In this document: piece by piece, positions 1-6,852 of the stretch
How positions within the stretch are numbered: the first letter of the stretch is position 1
How the letters are laid out: every line of letters begins with the position of its first letter
Translations under genes and position numbers: made by a program
The notes under the pieces: model-generated
What the model saw: the letters and a program-made list of their open reading frames with translations, nothing else
Databases searched by the model: none
What the model was told of the DNA's origin: nothing
NCBI GenBank assembly: GCA_003554345.1
Contig: PWGE01000206.1
Coordinates: 1 to 10,598 of the forward strand
From: T1SED10-198M sp003554345 [NCBI: Candidatus Sumerlaeota bacterium]
GTDB taxonomy: Bacteria; Sumerlaeota; T1SED10-198M
Reading direction: 5' to 3'
Length of the DNA stretch: 10,598 bases

Positions 1-1418
1 AAGGAGTGCCGGGAGTTCTGGTTTCCAATCAGCGGGAAGTGGTAGAAACAGATCGTGATGGACGTTACTATCTGCCCCTGGAAGAAAATATGACGATTTT
101 TGTGGTCAAGCCGTCTGATTACCGGTTCCCCCTTGATGAGAATAACCTGCCTCAGTTTTATTATCACCATTTCCCCGAGGGTTCACCTGATGACCTGGAA
201 TTTGCCGGTCTGGAACCTACCGGAGAAATTCCTGACCGGGTTAACTTTCCTCTTATTTCAGAAGAAGACCCCTCAGAATTCGATGTGATGGTTATAGGCG
301 ATCCTCAACCCCAAACTCATGAGGAACTGGATTATATGAGGGATGGCTTTGTCAGTGAAGTAAGAGGGGAGAATTATAGCTTTGCTTTCCCCCTGGGTGA
401 TTTGATATATGATGAACTGGACCTTTTCCCCCGTTATAATGAATTAATGGCTCAGTTAGGATTACCGGTGTATAGTGTGATTGGTAATCATGATATGGAC
501 TATGCAGGGGACCAGGTCCATGCAAAAGATAATTTCCGCAGTCATTTCGGGCCTAATTACTATGCTTTTACGTATGGAAATACTCATTTCTTTTCTATAG
601 ATAATATTGAGGTCGTTGGTGATACGTATCGAGGTGCTTTCAGAGAGCGTCAGCTGGAATGGATCAACAATATGCTGGAACATATTCCGCAGGAAGACAG
701 GCTGGTTTTTGGCAGTCACATCCCTATCTATACTCCTCATTCAGGTTCGGAACGCTTAAATACCGTAGACCGTGAGGAGTTTTTTGCCCTTATCGAAGAT
801 CGTCCGGATGTGCTGACACTGGCGGCTCATACTCATACCAACGAATATAACTTTTTGGGACCGGAGCAGGGATGGGAGGGAGAAAAACCCCTTGTCCATA
901 TAGTGTGTGGAGCTATATGTGGAGCCTGGTGGGGTGGACTTGAACTTCCCGACGGCTATCCTTATAATCTCCAACCTGATGGTGTTCCTGCCGGCTATTT
1001 TGGAGTTCATTTTAATGATGATGAATACCAGGCTCGGTTTATTCCTCTGGCGAAAGACCCTGCTTTTCAAATTCGCGTTTCTTCGCCCCGCGGAACAATT
1101 TCCCGCGAAGAACTGCCGGACACACCGCTGGTTATAAATGTCTTTCTGGGAAGTGAAAAAACAGAAGTGAAGGCTGTTATTGATGGTGAAGAGATACCCG
1201 TGGAACAAACTGTCCGCACAGATCCATTTATGGAAAGAGTGTTTGAAGAGCATGAGGAGTATTATCGGGGATGGATAACCCTCAACCAGACAGAGCATAT
1301 CTGGCAGGGTGAAATGCCTGAAAACCTGTCAGAAGGAACCTATTCTATTGAAGTACAGGCAACCTTGCATGATGGGCGCGTCTTTCGTGAACAACAGGTG
1401 ATCGAGATTGTGGAATAA
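1..1418 (+). CDS. Calcineurin-like metallophosphoesterase with N- and C-terminal beta domains (5' partial)
   Basis: This is a metal-dependent phosphohydrolase of the calcineurin-like fold; its substrate cannot be told from sequence. Numbering from the GTG at base 6, residues 1-37 match the end of the N-terminal beta domain that precedes the catalytic core in this family (PGVLVSN, then TDRDGRYYLPL). The core spans about 92-350 and shows all the metal-site motifs in order: GDPQ (D99), GDLIYD (D132), GNHD (N161, H162, D163), GSHIPI (H238) and AHTHT (H275, H277). The first motif carries Gln where many relatives have His (D-x-H), a variant I associate with this three-domain subfamily. Residues 352-470 form a C-terminal beta domain. 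The reading frame is open to base 1, so the true start and any signal peptide lie upstream and the GTG is not the start. The family is often exported, but that cannot be tested here. hisF follows after 79 bases with no terminator, so readthrough is possible. Confidence 0.93.
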   Translation, partial: GVPGVLVSNQREVVETDRDGRYYLPLEENMTIFVVKPSDYRFPLDENNLPQFYYHHFPEGSPDDLEFAGLEPTGEIPDRVNFPLISEEDPSEFDVMVIGDPQPQTHEELDYMRDGFVSEVRGENYSFAFPLGDLIYDELDLFPRYNELMAQLGLPVYSVIGNHDMDYAGDQVHAKDNFRSHFGPNYYAFTYGNTHFFSIDNIEVVGDTYRGAFRERQLEWINNMLEHIPQEDRLVFGSHIPIYTPHSGSERLNTVDREEFFALIEDRPDVLTLAAHTHTNEYNFLGPEQGWEGEKPLVHIVCGAICGAWWGGLELPDGYPYNLQPDGVPAGYFGVHFNDDEYQARFIPLAKDPAFQIRVSSPRGTISREELPDTPLVINVFLGSEKTEVKAVIDGEEIPVEQTVRTDPFMERVFEEHEEYYRGWITLNQTEHIWQGEMPENLSEGTYSIEVQATLHDGRVFREQQVIEIVE

Positions 1419-1497
1419 GAAAAAAGGGGCGTTCCTGACGGTCTGAGTTGTTTGATTGACATATAAATATTCATTTAAGAGAAAGGAATCTTATTAT

Positions 1498-2265
1498 ATG
1501 AGTAATAATGTACGCATCATGCCCTGCCTGGATATGCAGGATGGCAGGGTGGTCAAGGGCATTCATTTTGTGGATATCAAAGATACCGGAGATCCCGTAG
1601 AATCGGCCAGAGCCTATGAAAAAGCAGGAGCTGATGAACTGGCTCTCCTGGATATTACCGCTACTGTGGAGAAACGACAGACCATGCTTGAGGTGGTAAA
1701 AAAGATACGAGAGGTTTTGACTATTCCTTTAACAGTGGGAGGAGGCATTAAAGATCTTCAATCTGCGGCTGCAGTCCTGAAGGCAGGGGCAGATAAAATC
1801 AGCGTTGGCAGCGCAGCCTTTAAGTCGCCGGGGCTCATCAAAGAGCTTGTTGATGAGTTTGGATCTCACACCGTCACTGTAGCCATAGATGTGGACCAGA
1901 ATGAGAAAATGCCTTCCGGCTATGAAATATATATCAGGGGAGGTCGTACTCCCACCGGCTGTGATGTGCTGGAATGGGTCAAAAAAATTGATCAATATGG
2001 AGCGGGTACTATTCTGCCCACCAGTAAACGGGGCGATGGTTCCCGAACCGGCTACGATTTGCCCCTTATTCGTCTTCTTTCCCAAAATGTAAATGCTGAA
2101 ATTGTTGCTTCCGGAGGTGCTGGCACCCTGGAGCATTTCTATGAGGCAGTGCAGGCCGGTGCCAATATCCTGCTCGCCGCTTCTGTCTTTCACTTCAAAG
2201 TTATTGATATTAATGAGTTGAAACAATACCTGACCAACAAAGGAGTGCGGGTCATACCTTCTTAA
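1498..2265 (+). CDS. hisF: Imidazole glycerol phosphate synthase cyclase subunit HisF
   Basis: HisF is the cytoplasmic (beta/alpha)8-barrel that takes ammonia from the glutaminase HisH and converts PRFAR to imidazole glycerol phosphate and AICAR, joining histidine and purine synthesis. The 255-residue product has the usual family length. It shows the opening MPCLDMQDGRVVKG with catalytic D12, GADELALLDIT, LTVGGGI, VAIDVD with the second catalytic D131, VASGGAG and LLAASVFHF. ATG 1498 was chosen because GAAAGGA ends 10 bases before it and the family begins at this point; the frame stays open upstream to a TTG at 1456, but that extension has no ribosome site. Several conserved places differ from the Thermotoga enzyme: VGS instead of INT/INS after GADK, GAGT instead of GAGE (the ammonia-gate Glu), and LPTSKRGDG instead of LLTS-x-DRDG. 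No hisH or other his gene lies in view. I see no clear promoter of its own, so it may be read through from the phosphoesterase gene. Confidence 0.93.
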   Translation: MSNNVRIMPCLDMQDGRVVKGIHFVDIKDTGDPVESARAYEKAGADELALLDITATVEKRQTMLEVVKKIREVLTIPLTVGGGIKDLQSAAAVLKAGADKISVGSAAFKSPGLIKELVDEFGSHTVTVAIDVDQNEKMPSGYEIYIRGGRTPTGCDVLEWVKKIDQYGAGTILPTSKRGDGSRTGYDLPLIRLLSQNVNAEIVASGGAGTLEHFYEAVQAGANILLAASVFHFKVIDINELKQYLTNKGVRVIPS

Positions 2266-2642
2266 CTGTTTTTAGAGAAGTGGAGAGGGGTAGACGGTGG
2301 AACGACTCTTCCTTTAAAAAAATTCGACTGACGACTTCTTTTCTTACTCTTTGAATAGTGTTGATTGTTCCCCTTGTATGTTTCATTCTCCTGCTTGTTT
2401 TCCTGTTTTACAGCTGGCCGAAGTTGCTTTCCTTTCCTCAAAAATCCTTCAATATAATGTTTTTGCGTTGAAAAAAGGTTGTTTTGAATTTTATATTGAT
2501 GAGTCTTATCCGATTGTCAATAAAAATAATCATAGTCACATTTTTTAGAACCGAACATACCAAAATATAAAAAAACTTTGCGAGACAATAATATCGGGCT
2601 ATAATAATATTAGTTTAAAAATTAAAGATAAGGAGAAGTGAA
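2266..2642. other. AT-rich intergenic region between hisF and the beta-helix gene
   Basis: No gene is supported here. A 65-codon frame from a TTG at 2351 has no ribosome site, and its Cys- and aromatic-rich translation looks random. Just after hisF (about 2286-2320) a GU-rich seven-pair stem with a 13-base loop could be drawn, but it has no U-tract, so I do not call a terminator. A second possible promoter, TTGAAA at 2468-2473 and TATATT at 2492-2497 with an 18-base spacer, lies upstream of the better one at 2578-2605. If used, it would give a leader of about 140 bases. Confidence 0.6.
2578..2605 (+). promoter_or_regulatory. Sigma-A-type promoter for the beta-helix gene
   Basis: A -35 box TTGCGA (2578-2583, four of six consensus bases) and a perfect -10 box TATAAT (2600-2605) are separated by 16 bases. 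The ATG lies 37 bases beyond the -10, giving a leader of about 30 bases that contains the AAGGAG ribosome site at 2630-2635. Position, spacing and the AT-rich surroundings support it; no operator is evident. Confidence 0.65.
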
Positions 2643-5600
2643 ATGAACAAATGGAAGGTTTCTTTTTTTATTGTTTGTATTACGATGGTTCTTTCGTTTG
2701 GTCTCATGGGAAATGATGCTCTGACAGTACCCGGAGATTATCCCACGATACAGGAGGCAATAAATGAGATTGCAGAAGGAGGAACGATCGCCGTAGAAGG
2801 TGGTCCATATGAAGAACAGCTTGTTATTGACAAGGATTTGCATCTTGTTGGAAGTGGTAATCCAACAATCGAAGCTCCTGCTACGAGAGAGGAGAGAACA
2901 ATTTCCGGTGGTGATGACCGGGTTTACGATTGGGTTGTACTGGTTGAAGATGTCTCTGATTTTTCAATCTCAGGGTTCACCATAGACGGGAAAGAAGATG
3001 GAGGGTCAAATCGTTACACTGGAATCCTTGTTGGTAACTCTTCAGGAACGGTAGAGGAGAATGAGGTTGTTAATATTAGTGGAGGCTCTGAAGGAGGAAC
3101 TTCAGCAATTATTGCAGTGGGGACTCAGACAGATATTACCCTTGCTAACAATACTGTCTCAGATTTTCGGAAAGGTGGTATTGTTGTCAACTCAGAAGCG
3201 GTAGGTTATATAAGTAACAACACAGTTATTGGAGACGGTCCTATTGATACCATAGCTCAGAATGGTATCCAGATTGGTTTTGACGCAACCGGAACCATAA
3301 TCGGCAATACGGTAAAAGATGTTTATTATGATGGCACGGGCTATCATGCGGCAGGAATTATTAGTATACAGGCCAGTGATGTTCTCATTGAAAATAATGA
3401 TATTGATGCGTGTGATGTTGGTATTTCAATTAGTGCGAATGGACAGAACATAGAGAATATTACCGTTGATAATAATATTCTTACTGCTAATAATAGGGCG
3501 ATTCGTGTAGATTGGAATGGAACAATCGGCGGAGATCGAATAATTAAAGAGAACGCTTTTGTTGAAAATGAATGGTCAATCCAAATGTTTGACGGTGAAG
3601 GCTGGTCAATAAGCGATAATGAGTTCAATGATAATCATGCCGGAGTTGCATTACAGGATGCTTCTGTTGGGAATTCTATATTTGATAATGTCTTTACTGA
3701 TAATGCATACGGTGTCTATATCCTTGGTTCAGAAGATTTTGGTGATCCCGATAATAATACCGTCAACAATAATTATTTTACTGGAAATAGTGAATACGCG
3801 GTTTTTGTAGATGGCTTTGCCCCTAACGTGCTTGATGCTACTGAGAACTGGTGGGGACATCAAAGCGGGCCATATCATCCAGAAGAGAATGATACTGGTC
3901 TTGGTGATTATATTAGCGACTATGTCGATTTTAGCGACTATAAGGAATCAACCAGTATTTATAACGTAAATCTTGATCTTTACTATTTAACAATCCAGGA
4001 AGCTATCGGTGATGCTGAGCAGGGTAATCTAATTACTATTGAGACCGGTGAATACATTGAAGAAGGACAATTTGTTATTGATAAAGATCTGACTATTGAA
4101 GGAGCAGACGAAGAAAATACTATTATTAGACCTGCCCAGGATACTGGAGATGATGGTGCTGAACGCGGTTGGTTTTTTGTAGAAGAAGGTAGTGAATTTA
4201 ATCTCAGTGGTGTTACCTTAGACGGCGATGGGCAGAATATATGGCAGGCGATTCGCTCCCGAGGAACCGGCACAATTGAAGATAATATTATCAAGAATAT
4301 TTTCTATGGAAACGGGCAAGGTACCGGAATAGTATCTTATGACAATATGGTTATCAGAAACAATACTCTATCTAATATTGAAAGAATTGGTATTTTCGCT
4401 TTTGGTGCGGATGCAGATGATGTAGTAATAGAAGGGAATACTTATATTGGTAAAGGAGAAGGCGAACATCTGGATTATGGTATAGAAGTAAGTTCTGGCG
4501 CCAGGGCTTATGTTGAAGGTAATACTATTACTGATTGTGCAGGGGTGGTTAATGATTGGACATCAGCAGGTATATCAGTGTCTGAGGCTTTTGCCCCATC
4601 TACTGAAGCGGAAATTGTTAATAATGTACTGGAAGATAATAGATATGGTATATACGGAGGATATGGTGAGGAAGATGAAAGTAAAGTGATTGCTGATAAC
4701 AACACTTTTAAAAACAATTTTCGCCAGGTTCGTATGCTACCCACTATGGATGTTGACATGGAATCAATACTTGCCGACAATATCTTTGACCGTGCCGTGG
4801 TGGTGAGAGACAGTAAAACTAATGAAATTAAAGTATTGGAATCAGTGGCTTCATTTGACATTTTCAGCAGTATACAAAATGCCACTGACGTTGCAGAGGC
4901 AGGAGACATCGTAGATGCAAGTAGTGGAACATATGAAGAGAACCTTTCTATTGCCACCAGTTCTTTGACGGTGAAAGGGCCAAATGCTGGAATCCCCGGT
5001 TACGAGACTCGTGAAGCAGAAGCAACTATTACTGGGCGTGTATCAATAGAATCTGCAGAAATAGTATTTGAAGGTTTTGATATTGCACCCCCAGCCGCTA
5101 CCCATTCACATGGACTTGATGCAGAAGCTCTAATTATTCAAAGTGGTTCGAATAATGTAACTATCAAAAATAATATCGTAAGAGATTTTTCTGAGGATGG
5201 AATCGGTCAATGGCAGGGTATCGACGGCATTGTTGCTTTTGGAGGTCAGGATGATACGCCCATAGAAAATGTTGAAATAATTCATAACCTGGTTAGGAAT
5301 CTGGAAGGCAGAGATGAAGATGGTGGCGCTGCTGGTATCAGCATTCAAGGTAACGTTGATGGAGCAACAGTAGAGTATAATGTTGTTCATGATGTTGGTA
5401 TGGAACAAACTGCATGGGCATTTGGTATTGTTATACGAGATACAGGTAATCACGAAGTTAGCCCGGAAAATGTAGATATCAGCAATAATACAGTACAAAC
5501 TATTATATCCAATCCGGCCACAGGGACTTTTGGCGTAGGAATAGGATCGGAGGCTCAATATGCAATAAATCCAAACTATAGTATTATTGAAAACACTATT

Positions 5601-6269
5601 GATAATTGTGAGTATGGCTTTGAAGTGAAATATCTGGCTGAAGATATTGAGTTTAAGTACAATGATATTATTAATATTAGTGAATATGCAGCGGTTAATG
5701 AGGATAATACTCAACTTATTGCTACCCATAATTGGTGGGATACAGCTATAGAATCTGAAATAATTGCCCTCCTTGACGGTGATATTGAGTATGACCCCTG
5801 GATTGGGGCAGAAGATGGTGTTCAGGTAGAGGATGTTGGAGAAGGTGACCCTGAGATTAATATCGATATTATATTAGGAAGAGCAGATATCCATTTCAGA
5901 GGTGTTTCTGTGGAAGGTAAAGTGAACGTTACTTTTCTTAACAGTAGTAAATATGGACCCGGAGTTTACGGAATTCCCGCCGGTGTAAATGCAGTGAGCG
6001 GACGGGTTATGATAATCGAAACTGATGCTGAATTTGATGATGCTGATCTGACATTTTACACTGAAGATATTCCTGAAATTGATGGATGGGATCCGAAACA
6101 GGTAAGAGTCTATCGACGTTCACCAGCCGGCGAAGGTGATTTCAGCAAGGTTTCCTGGGCAGCTGATTACAATGAAGTAGATGAAACTATTACTATAACA
6201 GTGAATGAATTCAGCGAATTTGCCTTTATTTATGACACAACAGGTATCGGAGATTGGATGCTTTACTAA
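2643..6269 (+). CDS. Secreted right-handed parallel beta-helix repeat protein (three modules)
   Basis: This is a 1208-residue exported protein, probably a surface or extracellular adhesin-like or polysaccharide-contacting protein. The N-terminus MNKWK, a hydrophobic stretch to about residue 22 and then a polar region form a signal peptide. The Cys at 12 has no lipobox. The mature part is three parallel beta-helix modules. Each opens with the same seed, a x-TIQEA-type helix followed by a strand pair: YPTIQEAI (33), YLTIQEAI (448) and FSSIQNAT (741). VIDKDL recurs about 25 residues later in the first two. After each seed come stacked coils of roughly 22-25 residues marked by Asn ladders (NNTV, GNTV, NNIL, NNVF, NNYF). 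NWWG at 402 closes module 1 and NWWD at 1030 closes module 3. Residues about 1069-1208 form a separate beta domain ending in FSEFAFIY. I see no pectate-lyase-like catalytic set, anchor helix, LPXTG or SLH repeat. It is rich in Asp and Glu. AAGGAG sits 7 bases before the ATG. It has its own promoter and terminator. An enzyme role cannot be excluded. Confidence 0.92.
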   Translation: MNKWKVSFFIVCITMVLSFGLMGNDALTVPGDYPTIQEAINEIAEGGTIAVEGGPYEEQLVIDKDLHLVGSGNPTIEAPATREERTISGGDDRVYDWVVLVEDVSDFSISGFTIDGKEDGGSNRYTGILVGNSSGTVEENEVVNISGGSEGGTSAIIAVGTQTDITLANNTVSDFRKGGIVVNSEAVGYISNNTVIGDGPIDTIAQNGIQIGFDATGTIIGNTVKDVYYDGTGYHAAGIISIQASDVLIENNDIDACDVGISISANGQNIENITVDNNILTANNRAIRVDWNGTIGGDRIIKENAFVENEWSIQMFDGEGWSISDNEFNDNHAGVALQDASVGNSIFDNVFTDNAYGVYILGSEDFGDPDNNTVNNNYFTGNSEYAVFVDGFAPNVLDATENWWGHQSGPYHPEENDTGLGDYISDYVDFSDYKESTSIYNVNLDLYYLTIQEAIGDAEQGNLITIETGEYIEEGQFVIDKDLTIEGADEENTIIRPAQDTGDDGAERGWFFVEEGSEFNLSGVTLDGDGQNIWQAIRSRGTGTIEDNIIKNIFYGNGQGTGIVSYDNMVIRNNTLSNIERIGIFAFGADADDVVIEGNTYIGKGEGEHLDYGIEVSSGARAYVEGNTITDCAGVVNDWTSAGISVSEAFAPSTEAEIVNNVLEDNRYGIYGGYGEEDESKVIADNNTFKNNFRQVRMLPTMDVDMESILADNIFDRAVVVRDSKTNEIKVLESVASFDIFSSIQNATDVAEAGDIVDASSGTYEENLSIATSSLTVKGPNAGIPGYETREAEATITGRVSIESAEIVFEGFDIAPPAATHSHGLDAEALIIQSGSNNVTIKNNIVRDFSEDGIGQWQGIDGIVAFGGQDDTPIENVEIIHNLVRNLEGRDEDGGAAGISIQGNVDGATVEYNVVHDVGMEQTAWAFGIVIRDTGNHEVSPENVDISNNTVQTIISNPATGTFGVGIGSEAQYAINPNYSIIENTIDNCEYGFEVKYLAEDIEFKYNDIINISEYAAVNEDNTQLIATHNWWDTAIESEIIALLDGDIEYDPWIGAEDGVQVEDVGEGDPEINIDIILGRADIHFRGVSVEGKVNVTFLNSSKYGPGVYGIPAGVNAVSGRVMIIETDAEFDDADLTFYTEDIPEIDGWDPKQVRVYRRSPAGEGDFSKVSWAADYNEVDETITITVNEFSEFAFIYDTTGIGDWMLY

Positions 6270-6292
6270 GTTGTAAGAGTTTCTTGATGTAT

Positions 6293-6330
6293 AGAGCCGG
6301 GTACTGAGAAAAGTGCCCGGCTCTTTTTTT
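6293..6330 (+). terminator. Strong intrinsic terminator after the beta-helix gene
   Basis: A 13-base-pair stem pairs AGAGCCGGGTACT (6293-6305) with AGTGCCCGGCTCT (6312-6324), perfect except for one G-U pair. The loop is the six bases GAGAAA, and seven Ts run from 6324 to 6330. It begins 24 bases after the stop codon, which separates this transcript from the gene at 6853. Confidence 0.95.
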
Positions 6331-6422
6331 ATGTATTGTTTGAAAAATGGGTGAAGGCTAATTACAAAATTGTGATAAAAAATATGCCTGAAAAAAACAG
6401 ATGAGGTTGTTATTTTTCCATC

Positions 6423-6443
6423 CACTCTGAAGAGTGATTTTTT
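6423..6443 (+). terminator. Small hairpin with T-run, possible weak terminator
   Basis: CACTC (6423-6427) and GAGTG (6432-6436) pair around a TGAA tetraloop and are followed by A and six Ts. The stem has only five pairs and lies about 100 bases beyond a much stronger terminator, so it is at best a backup. It could also be chance. Confidence 0.3.
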
Positions 6444-6783
6444 CAGACAACGTTTATATTATTGCAGAACAGCAAAAGACCTTGTTATTAACTCTCTGGG
6501 AGCGCCAATCTCAAGATAACAGGGGACCTAACAGGAACTGGCAATTTTACCAGGAAGAAGGCTTAAGCCATTATCCAAACTTATTTTATGCTTCTTTCCT
6601 TTGTATAATACCGTACAATCCTGATTCTGCTATTAATTGCATTTTCATTGGAGTGATTTCAAAATAAAGTTTAATTTTGCTTCATCTTCTTAAAGTACAA
6701 AAAGCTCGCTTCTATTAACTGAATTTACATCAGAGTAGATTTACTAATTTTATATCTAAATCAATAGATAATTAAAAGAAATA

Positions 6784-6812
6784 TGGACAAAAATATAGAA
6801 GAGCATTATATT
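6784..6812 (+). promoter_or_regulatory. Sigma-A-type promoter for the GLUG-repeat gene
   Basis: A -35 box TGGACA (6784-6789) and a -10 box TATATT (6807-6812), each five of six consensus bases, stand 17 bases apart. The ATG lies 40 bases beyond the -10, leaving a leader of about 33 bases with AAGGAG at 6839-6844, eight bases before the start. Confidence 0.6.
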
Positions 6813-6852
6813 AACTTTACGAAAACATTAGAAAAATTAAGGAGCGAGAAAA

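Larger units (their letters stand above)
6331..6852. other. Intergenic region of unclear content
   Basis: No gene is supported with confidence. A 77-codon frame from GTG 6434 to 6667 is the longest, but it lacks a proper ribosome site, overlaps a small hairpin and resembles nothing I know. Between about 6480 and 6580 the composition becomes less AT-rich. There a near-perfect nine-base inverted repeat (CCTTGTTAT at 6480-6488 and ATAACAGGG at 6516-6524), a CTGG/CCAG pair and a repeated AACAGG motif cluster, which might be a relic or a structured RNA. The last 70 bases hold the promoter and ribosome site of the next gene. Confidence 0.5.

Noticed and set aside
6-8. GTG as the start of the phosphoesterase
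   Set aside because: The frame is open to the window edge and the sequence begins in the middle of a recognisable N-terminal beta domain, so the true start lies upstream.
756-1298. 180-codon antisense frame opposite the phosphoesterase
   Set aside because: It overlaps the conserved metal-binding core and the C-terminal domain, has no ribosome site and no similarity.
1456-1484. TTGACA at 1456-1461 as a hisF promoter
   Set aside because: The -35 box is perfect, but no -10-like hexamer occurs at 15-19 bases; TATAAA at 1462 directly abuts it.
1456-1497. TTG start extending HisF by 14 residues
   Set aside because: The GAAAGGA ribosome site lies directly before ATG 1498 and the family begins there; the extension has no ribosome site and no conserved sequence.
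2286-2330. Terminator after hisF
   Set aside because: Only a short stem with several G-U pairs and a large loop can be drawn, and no T-run follows it.
2351-2548. 65-codon frame in the gap after hisF
   Set aside because: TTG start, no ribosome site, and a composition typical of translated AT-rich noncoding DNA.
5130-5729. 199-codon antisense frame opposite the beta-helix gene
   Set aside because: It is a shadow of repeated Asn- and Ile-rich codons; the low-complexity Ile, Asn and Ser translation has no family likeness.
6434-6667. 77-codon frame in the second gap
   Set aside because: GTG start inside a hairpin, no proper ribosome site, no recognisable similarity; left as an open question in the gap entry.
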